A model generated the notes under the pieces. It saw only the letters and a program-made list of their open reading frames with translations, was not told where the DNA came from and did no database searches. Shown piece by piece: positions 16,990 to 25,897 of a stretch of 32,198 bases of DNA. This DNA comes from Croceibacterium_A sp039927815 (lineage in GTDB: Bacteria > Pseudomonadota > Alphaproteobacteria > Sphingomonadales > Sphingomonadaceae), in the NCBI GenBank assembly GCA_039927815.1, contig JBDSUJ010000050.1, positions 1 to 32,198 of the forward strand, given 5' to 3'. A program made the translations under genes and the position numbers. Each line of letters starts with the position of its first letter. The first letter of the stretch is position 1.

Positions 16990-19938
16990 CTAATATGCCA
17001 GGCGCGTGCCGATCTTGAAGGTCGTACCCGCCGGGCTGAACAGCAGCGTGTTGCCGGTCCCGTGTGATCCCGGATTGAGCGGCGGCGTGGTGTTGAACAC
17101 ATTGTCGGCGCCCGCGAACACCACCGCGCTGCGCTCCCCGGCCAGATCAAGCCGATACGTGGCGAGAAGATCAACATACGTGCGCGACGGCACCGTGTTG
17201 AGGTTGGAGCTGAATCCGCCATTCGTGCCGGTGAGGGAGAAATTGGGGTCGTCCGGGCCGATGAAGGCCGAGTTGTAGAAGCCCTTGTCGATGTAGCGGA
17301 CGTGAGTGTTGAAGGAGAAGCCGTCGAGCGTCCAGGTGAGCATGCCGTCGAACGTCCACTTGGGCGGGCCCCCGGGGAAACCGCCGCGCAGTCCGGTCTG
17401 GCCGGCGCGATCAACAGGACCGACCGAATCGACGGTTATGAAGTCCTTCACGTAGTTGGCGAGCACGCGCGCATCGAGCCCCCCGAGGCTGCCCAGCGGC
17501 TGGCGATAATCGAGTTCGAAATCGATGCCCTTGGTGATCAGCTGGTTGACGTTCTGGAGGACGTCGTCGACCTGGCTGATCTGCCCGGTGGAATCGCGCG
17601 TGATCAAGCCGCACGCAAAGGTTTCTCCGGCATAGCACCGGTTAGCGATGTTCTGCTGGCCCAAAGTGGCAATCGCCTGGGCGATCTTGATCTGGTAATA
17701 GTCGGCTGAAGCCCGGAACCGACCGAAAAACCCGTTGTGCGGCGTCAGCACCACGCCCGCGGTGAAAGTGTCCGCCTTTTCGGGATTTAGGTTGGCGTTC
17801 GACCCGCCGGTGACGGACGGATTGGTCTGCTGTCCGCTGCGGAACGGATCGTTGAGGATACCCTGCGTGCGGGTGTTGGGGCCGAACAGCTCGGTCACGT
17901 TGGGGGCCCGGATGTCGCGCGACTGGGTGGCGCGGAAGCGGATGAAATCGGTCGGCTCGAACACCGCACCGTATTTCCACGTCGTGGCGTCGACCGTGGA
18001 CTTGGCCGCCGTGCCGCCCTGGCGTTCGTAATGCGTCCGGCGGATCGCCCCGTTAAGGCTCAACTCGTTGACGAACGGCAAATCGGCCAGGAGCGGCAGG
18101 TTGGCTTCAGCGTAGCCTTCGGTGACCTTGATCTCGCCCGACAGCTGCGAGGCGTTGAGCCCGAAGAATGCCAGTTGCTGCGACAACGGGTCAGCCGTGC
18201 CGGCCAGGTTAACGCTGCGGTACTCGGCCCCGACCGCGACCGCGATTTCGCCATAAGGCAGCTTGAACAAGTCGCCGCGCAAGTTGGCGGCCACGTCGTT
18301 CTCGGTTGTATCGGTGGTCTGGACCGCGGTGCCCACCACATAGGCCCGGGCGGCCGCGCTCGACTGCTTGCCGAACGGGTTGAACGCCACGCAGGCCGGG
18401 TCGTCATTGGTGGTTATCGGGTCGGTGTTCACAAAGCACTGCGGTCCGGACGGGGTGGCGACCGCATCGATCGCGCGCAATATCCGCGCGGTAATCGTGT
18501 TGTTGGACACGACGCTGCGGAATTTGTTCTTGCCGTATTCGTACGCCAGGTCCCAGGTCCAACTGCCCAGCTTGCCCTGGATCGACGGCACTATCCGGTA
18601 GACATCGTTGGTGTTGTTGATCGGAACGGGGCCCAGTTCGGCATAGCCCTTGCCCAGCTGGAATGTGGTTGCCCCGCTTGCTGACAGCAACGTGCGCAAG
18701 TCGAGCGTGGGGTCGGCCGAGCGAGGGATGAACGGATTGGTCGCCTTGATGGTCAGCGCGGTGTTACGATAAATGGTTGAATTGTATCGGGAATCGAGGT
18801 GGCCGTAATTGACCGTCAGCGAGGCGGTAATGTCGTCGGTCAGGTCAAAGTCGATATTGCCGGTCACTGCCACGCGCTGAAGCGGCGAATAGAACAGGAA
18901 ATCCTTGAAATAGATCGTTTCGCCCGCGCCCTCACCGCCTTGCATCCACAAGTTGTTGACCAGCGACCCATACTGGAAGCGCCGCGGCGTACCGTCATCG
19001 TTGAAGGTGATGCCGTCGAACGGCCGCAGCAGCGGCGTCAACCGTCCGTCGTAAGCGGTGGAGGCAGGCACGGTAACGCCGTTGAATGGCACTGTCGAAG
19101 GGTGGACCCCGCCCAAGATGTTGTTGGCCGGGATCGAGGTTACGCCCTTGTTGCGCCCGACGTTGATGAACTCGGTGCGGCAGAACGCGCGCACCTGGCA
19201 ATCGCCGATGCCGCCGTTGTGCTCATATTCGACCCCGCCAACAATCCGCACCCGATCGCCCAGCGAAATGCCGCCGGCCACCGCGAGGGTACTGTCGGAA
19301 CCGTCGCCGTAGCGCGTGAGGCTCTGCTGGGCGGTCGCCCGGATTCCGGTCAGGCGATGATTGAGGATCAGGTTGGCCACGCCCGCGACCGCGTCGGACC
19401 CATATTGGGCCGAGGCGCCCCCGGTGACGACTTCCGCGCGGTCGAGCAGGATGCTGGGCACCATGTTGGTATCGACAGTGCCTTCGGTGGTCGAGGGCAC
19501 GAACCGCTTGCCGTCGATCAGGGTCAGCGTCCGCACCGCGCCCAGGCCGCGCAAGTCGAGGATTCGCCCTCCGACGTAGCCGGCGGTGGGGCGCAGTTCC
19601 CCGCTCGCCGGGGTGTTGCTGGGCCGAAACGCCGGCACTTCGTTAAGGATGTCGGCGATATTGGCCGATCCGCGCTGGTTGAGCCGCTCGGCCCCGATCA
19701 CGGTGACCGGCGTGGGCGCGGCAAATCCGGTCGCGAGCCGCGAGCCGGTGACGACGATCGGGTCCCCCGCGGCGCGCTCCTCGGGGGTAGCGGAATCCGC
19801 GGCGTCCGGATTGGTTGCAACCACGACGGGAGGTGTCGGGGTCTGCTGTGCGGCGAGCGGACCAGCAAGCCCCAGCACGGCCGCGCAGACCGCGAGGCTC
19901 GTCCCGCTCCTGAGTTGGTTCATAGACGCCAGACGCAT
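16990..19938 (-). CDS. TonB-dependent receptor, large sphingomonad type
   Basis: This is a 982-residue outer-membrane receptor. The ATG at 19938 is chosen because GAGGAG lies seven bases upstream and the product then has a signal peptide (RSGTSLAVCAAVLGLAGPLAAQ). A TonB box DPIVVTGSRLA precedes the plug, with LNQRGSANIADILNEVPAFR, RILDLRGLGAVRTLTLIDGK and GGASAQYGSDAVAGVANLIL. Barrel signatures include RFRATQSRDIRAPNVTELFG and NPEKADTFTAGVVLTP, and the protein ends IGTRLAY. Two cysteine-containing loops (CQVRAFC, CYAGETFACG) face outward by position. The substrate is unknown. The divergent amidohydrolase, 219 bases away, may act on the imported compound or a derivative. Confidence 0.92.
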   Translation of the reverse strand: MRLASMNQLRSGTSLAVCAAVLGLAGPLAAQQTPTPPVVVATNPDAADSATPEERAAGDPIVVTGSRLATGFAAPTPVTVIGAERLNQRGSANIADILNEVPAFRPSNTPASGELRPTAGYVGGRILDLRGLGAVRTLTLIDGKRFVPSTTEGTVDTNMVPSILLDRAEVVTGGASAQYGSDAVAGVANLILNHRLTGIRATAQQSLTRYGDGSDSTLAVAGGISLGDRVRIVGGVEYEHNGGIGDCQVRAFCRTEFINVGRNKGVTSIPANNILGGVHPSTVPFNGVTVPASTAYDGRLTPLLRPFDGITFNDDGTPRRFQYGSLVNNLWMQGGEGAGETIYFKDFLFYSPLQRVAVTGNIDFDLTDDITASLTVNYGHLDSRYNSTIYRNTALTIKATNPFIPRSADPTLDLRTLLSASGATTFQLGKGYAELGPVPINNTNDVYRIVPSIQGKLGSWTWDLAYEYGKNKFRSVVSNNTITARILRAIDAVATPSGPQCFVNTDPITTNDDPACVAFNPFGKQSSAAARAYVVGTAVQTTDTTENDVAANLRGDLFKLPYGEIAVAVGAEYRSVNLAGTADPLSQQLAFFGLNASQLSGEIKVTEGYAEANLPLLADLPFVNELSLNGAIRRTHYERQGGTAAKSTVDATTWKYGAVFEPTDFIRFRATQSRDIRAPNVTELFGPNTRTQGILNDPFRSGQQTNPSVTGGSNANLNPEKADTFTAGVVLTPHNGFFGRFRASADYYQIKIAQAIATLGQQNIANRCYAGETFACGLITRDSTGQISQVDDVLQNVNQLITKGIDFELDYRQPLGSLGGLDARVLANYVKDFITVDSVGPVDRAGQTGLRGGFPGGPPKWTFDGMLTWTLDGFSFNTHVRYIDKGFYNSAFIGPDDPNFSLTGTNGGFSSNLNTVPSRTYVDLLATYRLDLAGERSAVVFAGADNVFNTTPPLNPGSHGTGNTLLFSPAGTTFKIGTRLAY

Positions 19939-20013
19939 TCGGAAGCTCCTCACTTGTCGCGGTCTCGGCCGCTTTCCGGGCACGCTACAACCGCCGAAAT
20001 AGATTGCAAGCTA

Positions 20014-20139
20014 AGTATATCCTTGCGCCACGCCATCGACGGGGTGGCAATGCGTATCCCGGCCCTGGCGCCTGTCGCCATCCGCTTTTGCGTTGCGGAT
20101 TTGTGCCGCGCATGGCAAATAAGTTCGCACGCTAACTAT
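20014..20139. promoter_or_regulatory. Divergent control region with repeated GCTAA(G/C)TAT
   Basis: Between the receptor and amidohydrolase starts, GCTAAGTAT (20010-20018) and GCTAACTAT (20131-20139) form a near-identical direct pair about 120 bases apart. On the minus strand, TATACT (20014-20019) would make a good -10 for the receptor gene, but no good -35 is seen. Confidence 0.3.
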
Positions 20140-20157
20140 TCAATCGCGGAGTCTCCG

Positions 20158-21369
20158 ATGCTCGAAACCGCCCTGGTCAGTTGTGACGATCATCTCGACC
20201 TCAACATGCTGCCGGCGGACGCGCTTCAGAAGCGCATGGCTGCCAGCTGGCAGGAGCGCGCTCCGCACATCGAAGCGCCCGAGGGCGGCCCCGCGGCGTG
20301 GGTCGCCGATGGCGAGCGGTGGGGCTTCTGGTCGGGGAAGAAAGGGCCCAGCCCGTTCGGCGACGGACCCAAGCCGATCCTGACCGCTTATGATCGCGGC
20401 GGGGTCGAGGACCTGACCGAACTGCGCGCCGGCCATCCCGCGCTGCGCTTGCAGGACATGGATCGTGACCACGTTTGGGCCCATGTCGTGTTCGGCCCCG
20501 TCACCTCGATCAAGACCAAGGACGAGGCGTTCATGCGCGCCTGCTATGCCGCTTATAACGACTGGCTGTACGAAGATTTCTGCAGCGTCGCGCCCGACCG
20601 GCTGATTGGCGTCGCCATGCTGCCGCCGCACCCCGAGGCCGCGTTCGAGGAACTGACCCGCCTCGCCAAAAAGGGCGGCGTGCGCCAGGCCAATCTCCAG
20701 ATCGCGGTCGCCGAGCCACGGCTGGAGGACAAACGATGGGAGCCGCTGTTCGACTTGCTCGAACAATCGGGCATCGTGCTCAGCTTCCACGTCACTGTGT
20801 TCCCCAAGGCGGGCGACGCGTTCGACAAGTACAAGGGCAGCCCCGGGGCGACGTTCCTCCACGCCAAGATGTTCATCGAACAGTTCCTCGATCCGTTCGT
20901 CGACTTGTTCGCGTGGGGCATTCTCGAGCGCCATCCCAAGCTCAAAATCGTCATCGCCGAAAGCGGCATCGGGTGGGTCCCGTGGGTGGTCGAGGAACTC
21001 GACTATCGCCATTTCCGGCTCTGGGAATGCAAGGACTACTGGGACGACAAGGGTGGCATCCCGCACAAGGAAAAGCCCAGCGAGGTGTTCAAGCGCCAGG
21101 TCTTCGGCACCTTCCAGCAAAGCCCGACGGCGATGCGGCTGATGGAGTTCTGGGGCCCGCACAACATGCTGTGGGCGAGCGATTATCCGCACCCCGATTC
21201 GATCTGGCCCAACAGCGTGCGCACGATCGGCGAGACCATGGGCCATATGGATCCGGCGGCGGTCGCGGGCCTGGTCGGCGGCAACGCGGCCAAGCTTTAT
21301 GGCCTCGATCTGAGCGAGGCGACAGTTCGCGCCAAGCTGCCCATCGGGACGCAAAAAGTCGCGGCCTGA
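20158..21369 (+). CDS. Amidohydrolase family 2 (metal-dependent hydrolase or decarboxylase)
   Basis: The 403-residue product belongs to the amidohydrolase-2 family, TIM barrels that include ACMSD-type decarboxylases. The start is VSCDDHLDLN, where the family has a D-x-H or DDH metal site. Later hallmarks are RLIGVAMLPPHPEAAFEELT, LSFHVTVF with H211, IVIAESGIGWVPWVVEELDY, and ASDYPHPDSIWPNS with D342. These residues fit the mononuclear metal centre. The ATG at 20158 has CGGAG seven bases upstream; the frame is open much further upstream, but that part is antisense to the receptor gene and not coding. The substrate is unknown. A role with the divergent receptor is suggested only by position. 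Confidence 0.87.
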   Translation: MLETALVSCDDHLDLNMLPADALQKRMAASWQERAPHIEAPEGGPAAWVADGERWGFWSGKKGPSPFGDGPKPILTAYDRGGVEDLTELRAGHPALRLQDMDRDHVWAHVVFGPVTSIKTKDEAFMRACYAAYNDWLYEDFCSVAPDRLIGVAMLPPHPEAAFEELTRLAKKGGVRQANLQIAVAEPRLEDKRWEPLFDLLEQSGIVLSFHVTVFPKAGDAFDKYKGSPGATFLHAKMFIEQFLDPFVDLFAWGILERHPKLKIVIAESGIGWVPWVVEELDYRHFRLWECKDYWDDKGGIPHKEKPSEVFKRQVFGTFQQSPTAMRLMEFWGPHNMLWASDYPHPDSIWPNSVRTIGETMGHMDPAAVAGLVGGNAAKLYGLDLSEATVRAKLPIGTQKVAA

Positions 21370-21405
21370 TAAGCGTCAAACGCGGAACTCCGCCCGGTTC
21401 GCGCG

Positions 21406-21489
21406 ATGACCAGCTACAGCCGGGCAGACGTGCGCAAGGCGGCACTGGCAGCGGCGCTCGAAATGTTGGAAGAGGCGCTCAAGGAGTAG
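21406..21489 (+). CDS. Possible 27-residue peptide upstream of nadE
   Basis: The frame encodes MTSYSRADVRKAALAAALEM followed by LEEALKE, an amphipathic Ala/Glu/Lys-rich helix. Its last codons (AAGGAG) are exactly the ribosome-binding site of the NAD synthetase gene, and its stop lies five bases before the TTG start, a geometry typical of translational coupling. A small hairpin GCGGA-AC-TCCGC (21382-21393) precedes it. It lacks its own good Shine-Dalgarno. It may be a real micro-protein, a leader peptide, or chance. Confidence 0.35.
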   Translation: MTSYSRADVRKAALAAALEMLEEALKE

Positions 21490-21494
21490 CGCCG

Positions 21495-23573
21495 TTGGCC
21501 ATCGACAAGAACAACCCGAGCGGGGACCGTCCGTTCTACGACATTCATACCCACGGTTTCGTGCGGGTGGCGACGAGCACTCCCAAGGTCCGCACCGCCG
21601 ACGTCAGCTTCAATCGCGATGGCATCATCGCCGAAGCGCGGCGGGCGCATGACTGCCATGTCGACTTGCTGGTCTATCCCGAACTGTGCGTGTCGTCCTA
21701 CGCGCTCGACGACCTGGTGATGCAGAGCGCACTGCTCGATGCCACCGAAGCGGCCGTGGGGGCGATTGTCGCGGCCAGTGCGGGCCTGTCGCCGGTGCTG
21801 CTGGTCGGCGCGCCGCTGCGCAAGGATGGCCGGCTGTACAATTGCGCGCTGGTCATCGCCGACGGTCAGCTGATCGGGGCGGTGCCCAAGAGCTACCTTC
21901 CCAATTACCGCGAATTCTATGAAAAGCGCTGGTTCGCCTCGGGCATCGGGATCGCCGACCAGTGGATCGAAATCGGCGGCGAGGACGTGCCGTTTGGTAC
22001 CGACCTGCTATTCGAATCGAGCCGCCTCCCCGGCTTCAAATTGCACATCGAAATCTGCGAGGACTTCTGGGCCGCGATCCCGCCCTCTACGATCGGCGCT
22101 CTGGCCGGGGCCACCATCCTCGCCAATCTCTCCGCCTCGAATATCGTCATCGGCAAGGCCGACGACCGCCATATGCTGTGCCGCTCGCAAAGCGCGCGTA
22201 CCGCCAGCGCTTACGTCTATTCCGCCGCCGGCCACGGCGAGAGCACGACCGACCTGGCGTGGGACGGCCAGGGCATGATCTACGAATTGGGTGACCTGCT
22301 GGCAGAGAGCGAGCGCTTCAGCCTCGAGCCCGAGCTGTGCATCGCCGATGTGGATTGCGAACGGATCCTGGGCGACCGTTTACGCCTGCCAACCTTCAAC
22401 GATAGCGCCGAGGCCGCCGGGCGCCCGGAAGACAGCTTCCGCACCATCCTGTTCGACCACGCCCCTGCGGCCGGCGATACCGGCCTGATCCGCCCCATCC
22501 GCCGCTTTCCGTTCGTGCCCAACCGGCCCGACAAACTCGACGCCGATTGCTTCGAGGCGTTCAACATCCAGGTCGACGGACTGATGCGGCGCTTCGAAAG
22601 CACGGCGGGCACATCGCTGGTGATCGGCGTGTCGGGCGGTCTCGATTCCACGCACGCGCTGCTCGTCGCGGCAAAGGCGTGCGACAAACTGGGTCTGCCG
22701 CGGACGACCATCCGCGGCTACACGATGCCCGGTTTCGGAACCTCGGCAGGGACGAAAGCCAACGCCTGGAAGCTGATGGACTCGCTTGGGATCACCGCTG
22801 AGGAGATCGACATCAAGCCGACCGCCTCGACCATGCTGGAGAATATCGGCCATCCGTTCGGGCGTGGCGAAGCGGTTTACGACGTGACGTTCGAAAACGT
22901 CCAGGCAGGTTTGCGGACCGACTATCTCTTCCGCCTCGCCGGACAGCACCACGGCTTCGTCATCGGCACCGGCGATCTGTCCGAAGTAGCGCTGGGGTGG
23001 AGCACGTACGGCGTCGGCGACCAGATGAGCCACTACTCGGTGATGTGCGGCATGCCCAAGACGCTGGTCCAGTACCTGATCCGCTGGGCCACGCGCACCG
23101 ACCAGTTCGATCCCGCCACCGATGCGGTACTCGAAGCGATCCTCGACCAGGAGATCAGCCCCGAGCTGGTGCCGGCGGGAGAGGACGGAGAGATCCAGAG
23201 CACGCAGGCGAAGATCGGACCTTACGACCTCAACGACTTCTTCCTGCATCACATCATGCGCTTCGGGCAGCGCCCCTCGAAGGTCGCGTTCCTGGCGTGG
23301 CACGCGTGGCGCGACAAGACGCACGGTTCATGGCCGGGGGCCTATCCCGAAGCCAACAAGATGGCTTACGACCTGCCGACGATCCGGCGCTGGCTGGAAA
23401 GTTTCTGCGAGCGGTTCTTCGCGTTCAGCCAGTTCAAGCGCACCGCGATTCCCAACGGCCCGAAGGTCTCGACCGCCGGCGCGCTGAGCCCGCGCGGGGA
23501 CTGGCGCGCGCCGAGCGATGCGGTGGCCGCGGTTTGGCTGGACGAGTTGCGCGCGAACGTGCCGGATGCGTAA
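21495..23573 (+). CDS. nadE: Glutamine-dependent NAD+ synthetase
   Basis: This enzyme amidates nicotinic acid adenine dinucleotide to NAD+ using ammonia taken from glutamine. The 692-residue length and domain order match the two-domain, mycobacterial-type enzyme. The N-terminal nitrilase-like glutaminase carries the E-K-C triad as E63 (VYPELCVSS), K132 (PKSYLPNYREFYEKRWF) and C188 (HIEICEDFW). The C-terminal synthetase has the PP-loop SGGLDST at 380-386 and GTGDLSEVALGWSTYG. The start is TTG at 21495 with AAGGAG eight bases upstream inside the preceding tiny ORF; the frame is open upstream, but homology begins at this point. It follows the amidohydrolase by 125 bases. Confidence 0.95.
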   Translation: MAIDKNNPSGDRPFYDIHTHGFVRVATSTPKVRTADVSFNRDGIIAEARRAHDCHVDLLVYPELCVSSYALDDLVMQSALLDATEAAVGAIVAASAGLSPVLLVGAPLRKDGRLYNCALVIADGQLIGAVPKSYLPNYREFYEKRWFASGIGIADQWIEIGGEDVPFGTDLLFESSRLPGFKLHIEICEDFWAAIPPSTIGALAGATILANLSASNIVIGKADDRHMLCRSQSARTASAYVYSAAGHGESTTDLAWDGQGMIYELGDLLAESERFSLEPELCIADVDCERILGDRLRLPTFNDSAEAAGRPEDSFRTILFDHAPAAGDTGLIRPIRRFPFVPNRPDKLDADCFEAFNIQVDGLMRRFESTAGTSLVIGVSGGLDSTHALLVAAKACDKLGLPRTTIRGYTMPGFGTSAGTKANAWKLMDSLGITAEEIDIKPTASTMLENIGHPFGRGEAVYDVTFENVQAGLRTDYLFRLAGQHHGFVIGTGDLSEVALGWSTYGVGDQMSHYSVMCGMPKTLVQYLIRWATRTDQFDPATDAVLEAILDQEISPELVPAGEDGEIQSTQAKIGPYDLNDFFLHHIMRFGQRPSKVAFLAWHAWRDKTHGSWPGAYPEANKMAYDLPTIRRWLESFCERFFAFSQFKRTAIPNGPKVSTAGALSPRGDWRAPSDAVAAVWLDELRANVPDA

Positions 23574-23694
23574 TGCTTTCCTACACCGGCCAAATCTGCT
23601 CCAGTGGGCCATGGCCGCTGCGCATCCCTCGTTACCAAACAGCATCAGTATTTTAGCGACGCGAGTTACGAGCGGCTCTAGTTCGCCTGAACCC

Positions 23695-23712
23695 TGTCAC
23701 ATGTGTCACATC
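23695..23712 (+). repeat. Nine-base tandem repeat before the SDR gene
   Basis: TGTCACATG and TGTCACATC stand directly in tandem, ending 20 bases before the SDR start. The complementary strand reads TGTGACA-CA-TGTGACA. The placement suggests an operator for the downstream cluster, but the regulator is unknown. Confidence 0.4.
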
Positions 23713-23732
23713 GGGGCCGGGGGCCGCGCCGG

Positions 23733-24497
23733 ATGACACGCCCGACGGTCCTCGTCACCGGCGGCGCGAAACGAATCGGCGCGGCCATATCGCGGCGGTT
23801 CGGCGCCACCGGCTGGCACGTAGTGATCCATTGCCATCATTCTTTTTCAGATGCCCAGGCCCTGGCCCGTGAATTGCCGAGCGCCCAAGTTGAACGATGC
23901 GATTTGGCGGACGGCGATGCGGCGGTTGAGATGGTCACTCGTCTCGCGCAGACGCAGGCGGACTGGCGGGCCCTGGTCAATTCGGCGTCGGTGTTTCGTC
24001 CCGATTCGGTGGTGGCGATGGACATCGGCATCAATTGGGAGGCGATGCAGGTTAACGCCTGTACCCCGGCGGAACTGGCGCAGGCTTATTTTCTGCAGGC
24101 TCGCTCGACGGCGGGTCGGCGGGTGATTCACCTGACTGACCAGAAGCTCGCCAATCCCAACCCCGACTTCTTCAGTTACACCATGAGCAAGCACGCCCTC
24201 GCCGCGACCGTGCCGATGCTGGCGATGGCGGCGGCGGATGGCGACCGGGTCTTTGCCCTCGCCCCCGGCGCGATCCTCGCCAGTCATGACCAGGACCCAG
24301 GCGAAGCGGACACCTCCCACAGGCTGAACCTGCTCCGGCGCCGCACCGAGCCTGAGGAGGTGGCCGAGGCGGCGCTGTTCCTCGCTACCGGCCCGCTCAC
24401 CAACGGGCACACGCTGTTTGTCGATTCTGGGCAACACCTGCTGTCCCAGCCGCGCGATGTCATGTATCTCGCTCGCAAGGAGAGACCGTCGGCATGA
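23733..24497 (+). CDS. SDR family oxidoreductase, pteridine reductase (FolM/PTR1)-like
   Basis: This is a 254-residue short-chain dehydrogenase. The nucleotide motif is TGGAKRIG, the Arg-containing form typical of NADPH-dependent pteridine reductases, instead of TGxxxGIG. NSASVF replaces the usual NNAG. The catalytic Tyr and Lys are in SYTMSKHAL, and an Asp in HLTDQKL fits the PTR1 pattern. The C-terminal VDSGQHLLSQPRDV is like FolM-type proteins. It may reduce dihydromonapterin or dihydrobiopterin; this is inferred from motifs only. The ATG at 23733 is preferred to a GTG ten codons upstream. Its stop overlaps the start of the cytochrome b gene (ATGA), so the two are coupled. Confidence 0.85.
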   Translation: MTRPTVLVTGGAKRIGAAISRRFGATGWHVVIHCHHSFSDAQALARELPSAQVERCDLADGDAAVEMVTRLAQTQADWRALVNSASVFRPDSVVAMDIGINWEAMQVNACTPAELAQAYFLQARSTAGRRVIHLTDQKLANPNPDFFSYTMSKHALAATVPMLAMAAADGDRVFALAPGAILASHDQDPGEADTSHRLNLLRRRTEPEEVAEAALFLATGPLTNGHTLFVDSGQHLLSQPRDVMYLARKERPSA

Positions 24498-25168
24498 AGC
24501 GCCACGCATTCGGAACACGAGCCTGGCACTGGATTAACGCGGTCAGCCTGATTGTGATGTTCATGTCGGGGCTCAATATCTCGAACGCCCACCCGCACCT
24601 CTACTGGGGCAAGTGGGGCTTCATCCCGGGTCGGGCGTGGACCGACGTGTTCGAGTTTCCCGGTTGGGCGACGATCCCCGGTTATTATGACCTCGCCGCG
24701 GCGCGCGACTGGCATGTCGTGTTTGCGTGGGTGTTCGCGGTGTCGCTGCTGGCATTCATGATCAGCGCGCTGGTCAATGGCCACTTGCGCCGCGACATCG
24801 CCACCAAGCGGCGCGAATGGCGGCCGGCCGCCATTTGGGCTGACGTCCGCGCCCACTTGCGGTTCGACTTCGAGCACCACGAAGGCAAGTACAACTTCCT
24901 TCAGAAAATGGCTTACGGGCTGGTGCTGTTCGTGCTCCTGCCGCTGATGATCTTTACCGGCATGGCGATGAGCCCCGGGATGGACGCGGCTTGGCCCTTC
25001 CTCCTCGACGTGTTCGGCGGGCGGCAGAGCGCACGCTCGATCCACTTCATGAGCGCCTGGGGCTTGTTCGGGTTCTTCATTCTCCACGTCGGGCTGGTGC
25101 TGATCAACAAGCCGCTCAAGAACCTGCGCGAAATGATCACCGGGGGGCCACGCGATGCAACGGCGTAG
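24494..25168 (+). CDS. Cytochrome b561-type membrane protein (cytochrome b/b6 domain)
   Basis: The 224-residue product has four membrane segments, near residues 13-30, 75-95, 140-160 and 184-205. Likely heme ligands are H12 (RAWHWIN), H73 (RDWHVVF), H184 (RSIHFMS) and H198 (FILHVGL), one or two per helix, as expected for a di-heme b-type cytochrome that passes electrons between quinones and a periplasmic partner. The gene overlaps the SDR by four bases and the molybdoprotein by 14 bases, which makes that protein the evident partner. This arrangement replaces the usual YedZ (MsrQ) subunit with a b561-like one. Confidence 0.88.
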   Translation: MKRHAFGTRAWHWINAVSLIVMFMSGLNISNAHPHLYWGKWGFIPGRAWTDVFEFPGWATIPGYYDLAAARDWHVVFAWVFAVSLLAFMISALVNGHLRRDIATKRREWRPAAIWADVRAHLRFDFEHHEGKYNFLQKMAYGLVLFVLLPLMIFTGMAMSPGMDAAWPFLLDVFGGRQSARSIHFMSAWGLFGFFILHVGLVLINKPLKNLREMITGGPRDATA

Positions 25169-25895
25169 CGTTCTTGCAGGGATCGCCGCCGGGCTCACCG
25201 CCGGCTGTTCGAAGATCGGCCAGACCGACGCTTTCCAGAGCCTCGTTGACGGTGCCGACCGCTTGCACCGCGGCGCTCACCGGCTGATCGGCGGACCCCG
25301 ACCGATGGCGCCCGAATTCACTCTCGCCGACTTGTCGACTGTGTTCCGCGGCAACGGCAACACCGAGATCGACAGCGATGAATACCGCACCCACCAGACA
25401 GCCGGGTTCGCCGATTGGCAACTGGCGGTGACCGGGCTGGTCGAGCGGCCACTGGGCCTGTCGCTGGCCCAGTTGCACGCGCTGCCACAGCGGACCCAGA
25501 TCACCCGCCACGATTGCGTTGAGGGGTGGAGCGCAATCGGCGAATGGACCGGCCCGCAATTGTCGAACGTGCTCAAGCTAGCCGGGGTCAAGCCCGCCGC
25601 GCGGTTTGCGGTCTTCCACTGCGCCGACGATTTCAACGGAATCCGCTATTATGAGAGCTGCGATCTGGACGACGCGATGCATCCGCAGACGATCGTCGCG
25701 CACACGCTCAACGGCGAGCCACTGCCGGTAAAGAACGGGGCGCCGTTGCGGATGCGGATCGAACGGCAGCTCGGCTACAAGCACGCCAAGTTCCTGACCG
25801 GGATCGAACTTGTCGCCTCGCTCGCTCCGGTCTTCGGCGGTCAGGGCGGCTATTGGGAGGACAATGTCGGCTACCAGTGGTACGCCGGGGTGTAG
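25155..25895 (+). CDS. Exported sulfite-oxidase-fold molybdopterin oxidoreductase
   Basis: The 246-residue product resembles the catalytic domain of sulfite oxidase and YedY/MsrP. The N-terminus MQRRSVLAGIAAGLTAGCSK has a twin-arginine motif, fitting export of a folded cofactor-containing protein, and TAGC is an approximate lipobox that could anchor it. The expected molybdenum-ligating Cys is C121 in TRHDCVEGWSAIGEWTG, and Moco-contact segments include RYYESCDLDDAMHPQT and GAPLRMRIERQLGYKHAKFL. With the overlapping cytochrome b gene it forms a membrane-linked oxidoreductase. The substrate could be methionine sulfoxide or another S- or N-oxide; the sequence does not decide. Confidence 0.88.
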   Translation: MQRRSVLAGIAAGLTAGCSKIGQTDAFQSLVDGADRLHRGAHRLIGGPRPMAPEFTLADLSTVFRGNGNTEIDSDEYRTHQTAGFADWQLAVTGLVERPLGLSLAQLHALPQRTQITRHDCVEGWSAIGEWTGPQLSNVLKLAGVKPAARFAVFHCADDFNGIRYYESCDLDDAMHPQTIVAHTLNGEPLPVKNGAPLRMRIERQLGYKHAKFLTGIELVASLAPVFGGQGGYWEDNVGYQWYAGV

Positions 25896-25897
25896 CG

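Noticed and set aside
18799..20157. Long upstream extension of the amidohydrolase frame
   Set aside because: It runs antisense through the TonB receptor gene and its translation is low-complexity Arg/Ala/Gly; homology begins only at 20158.
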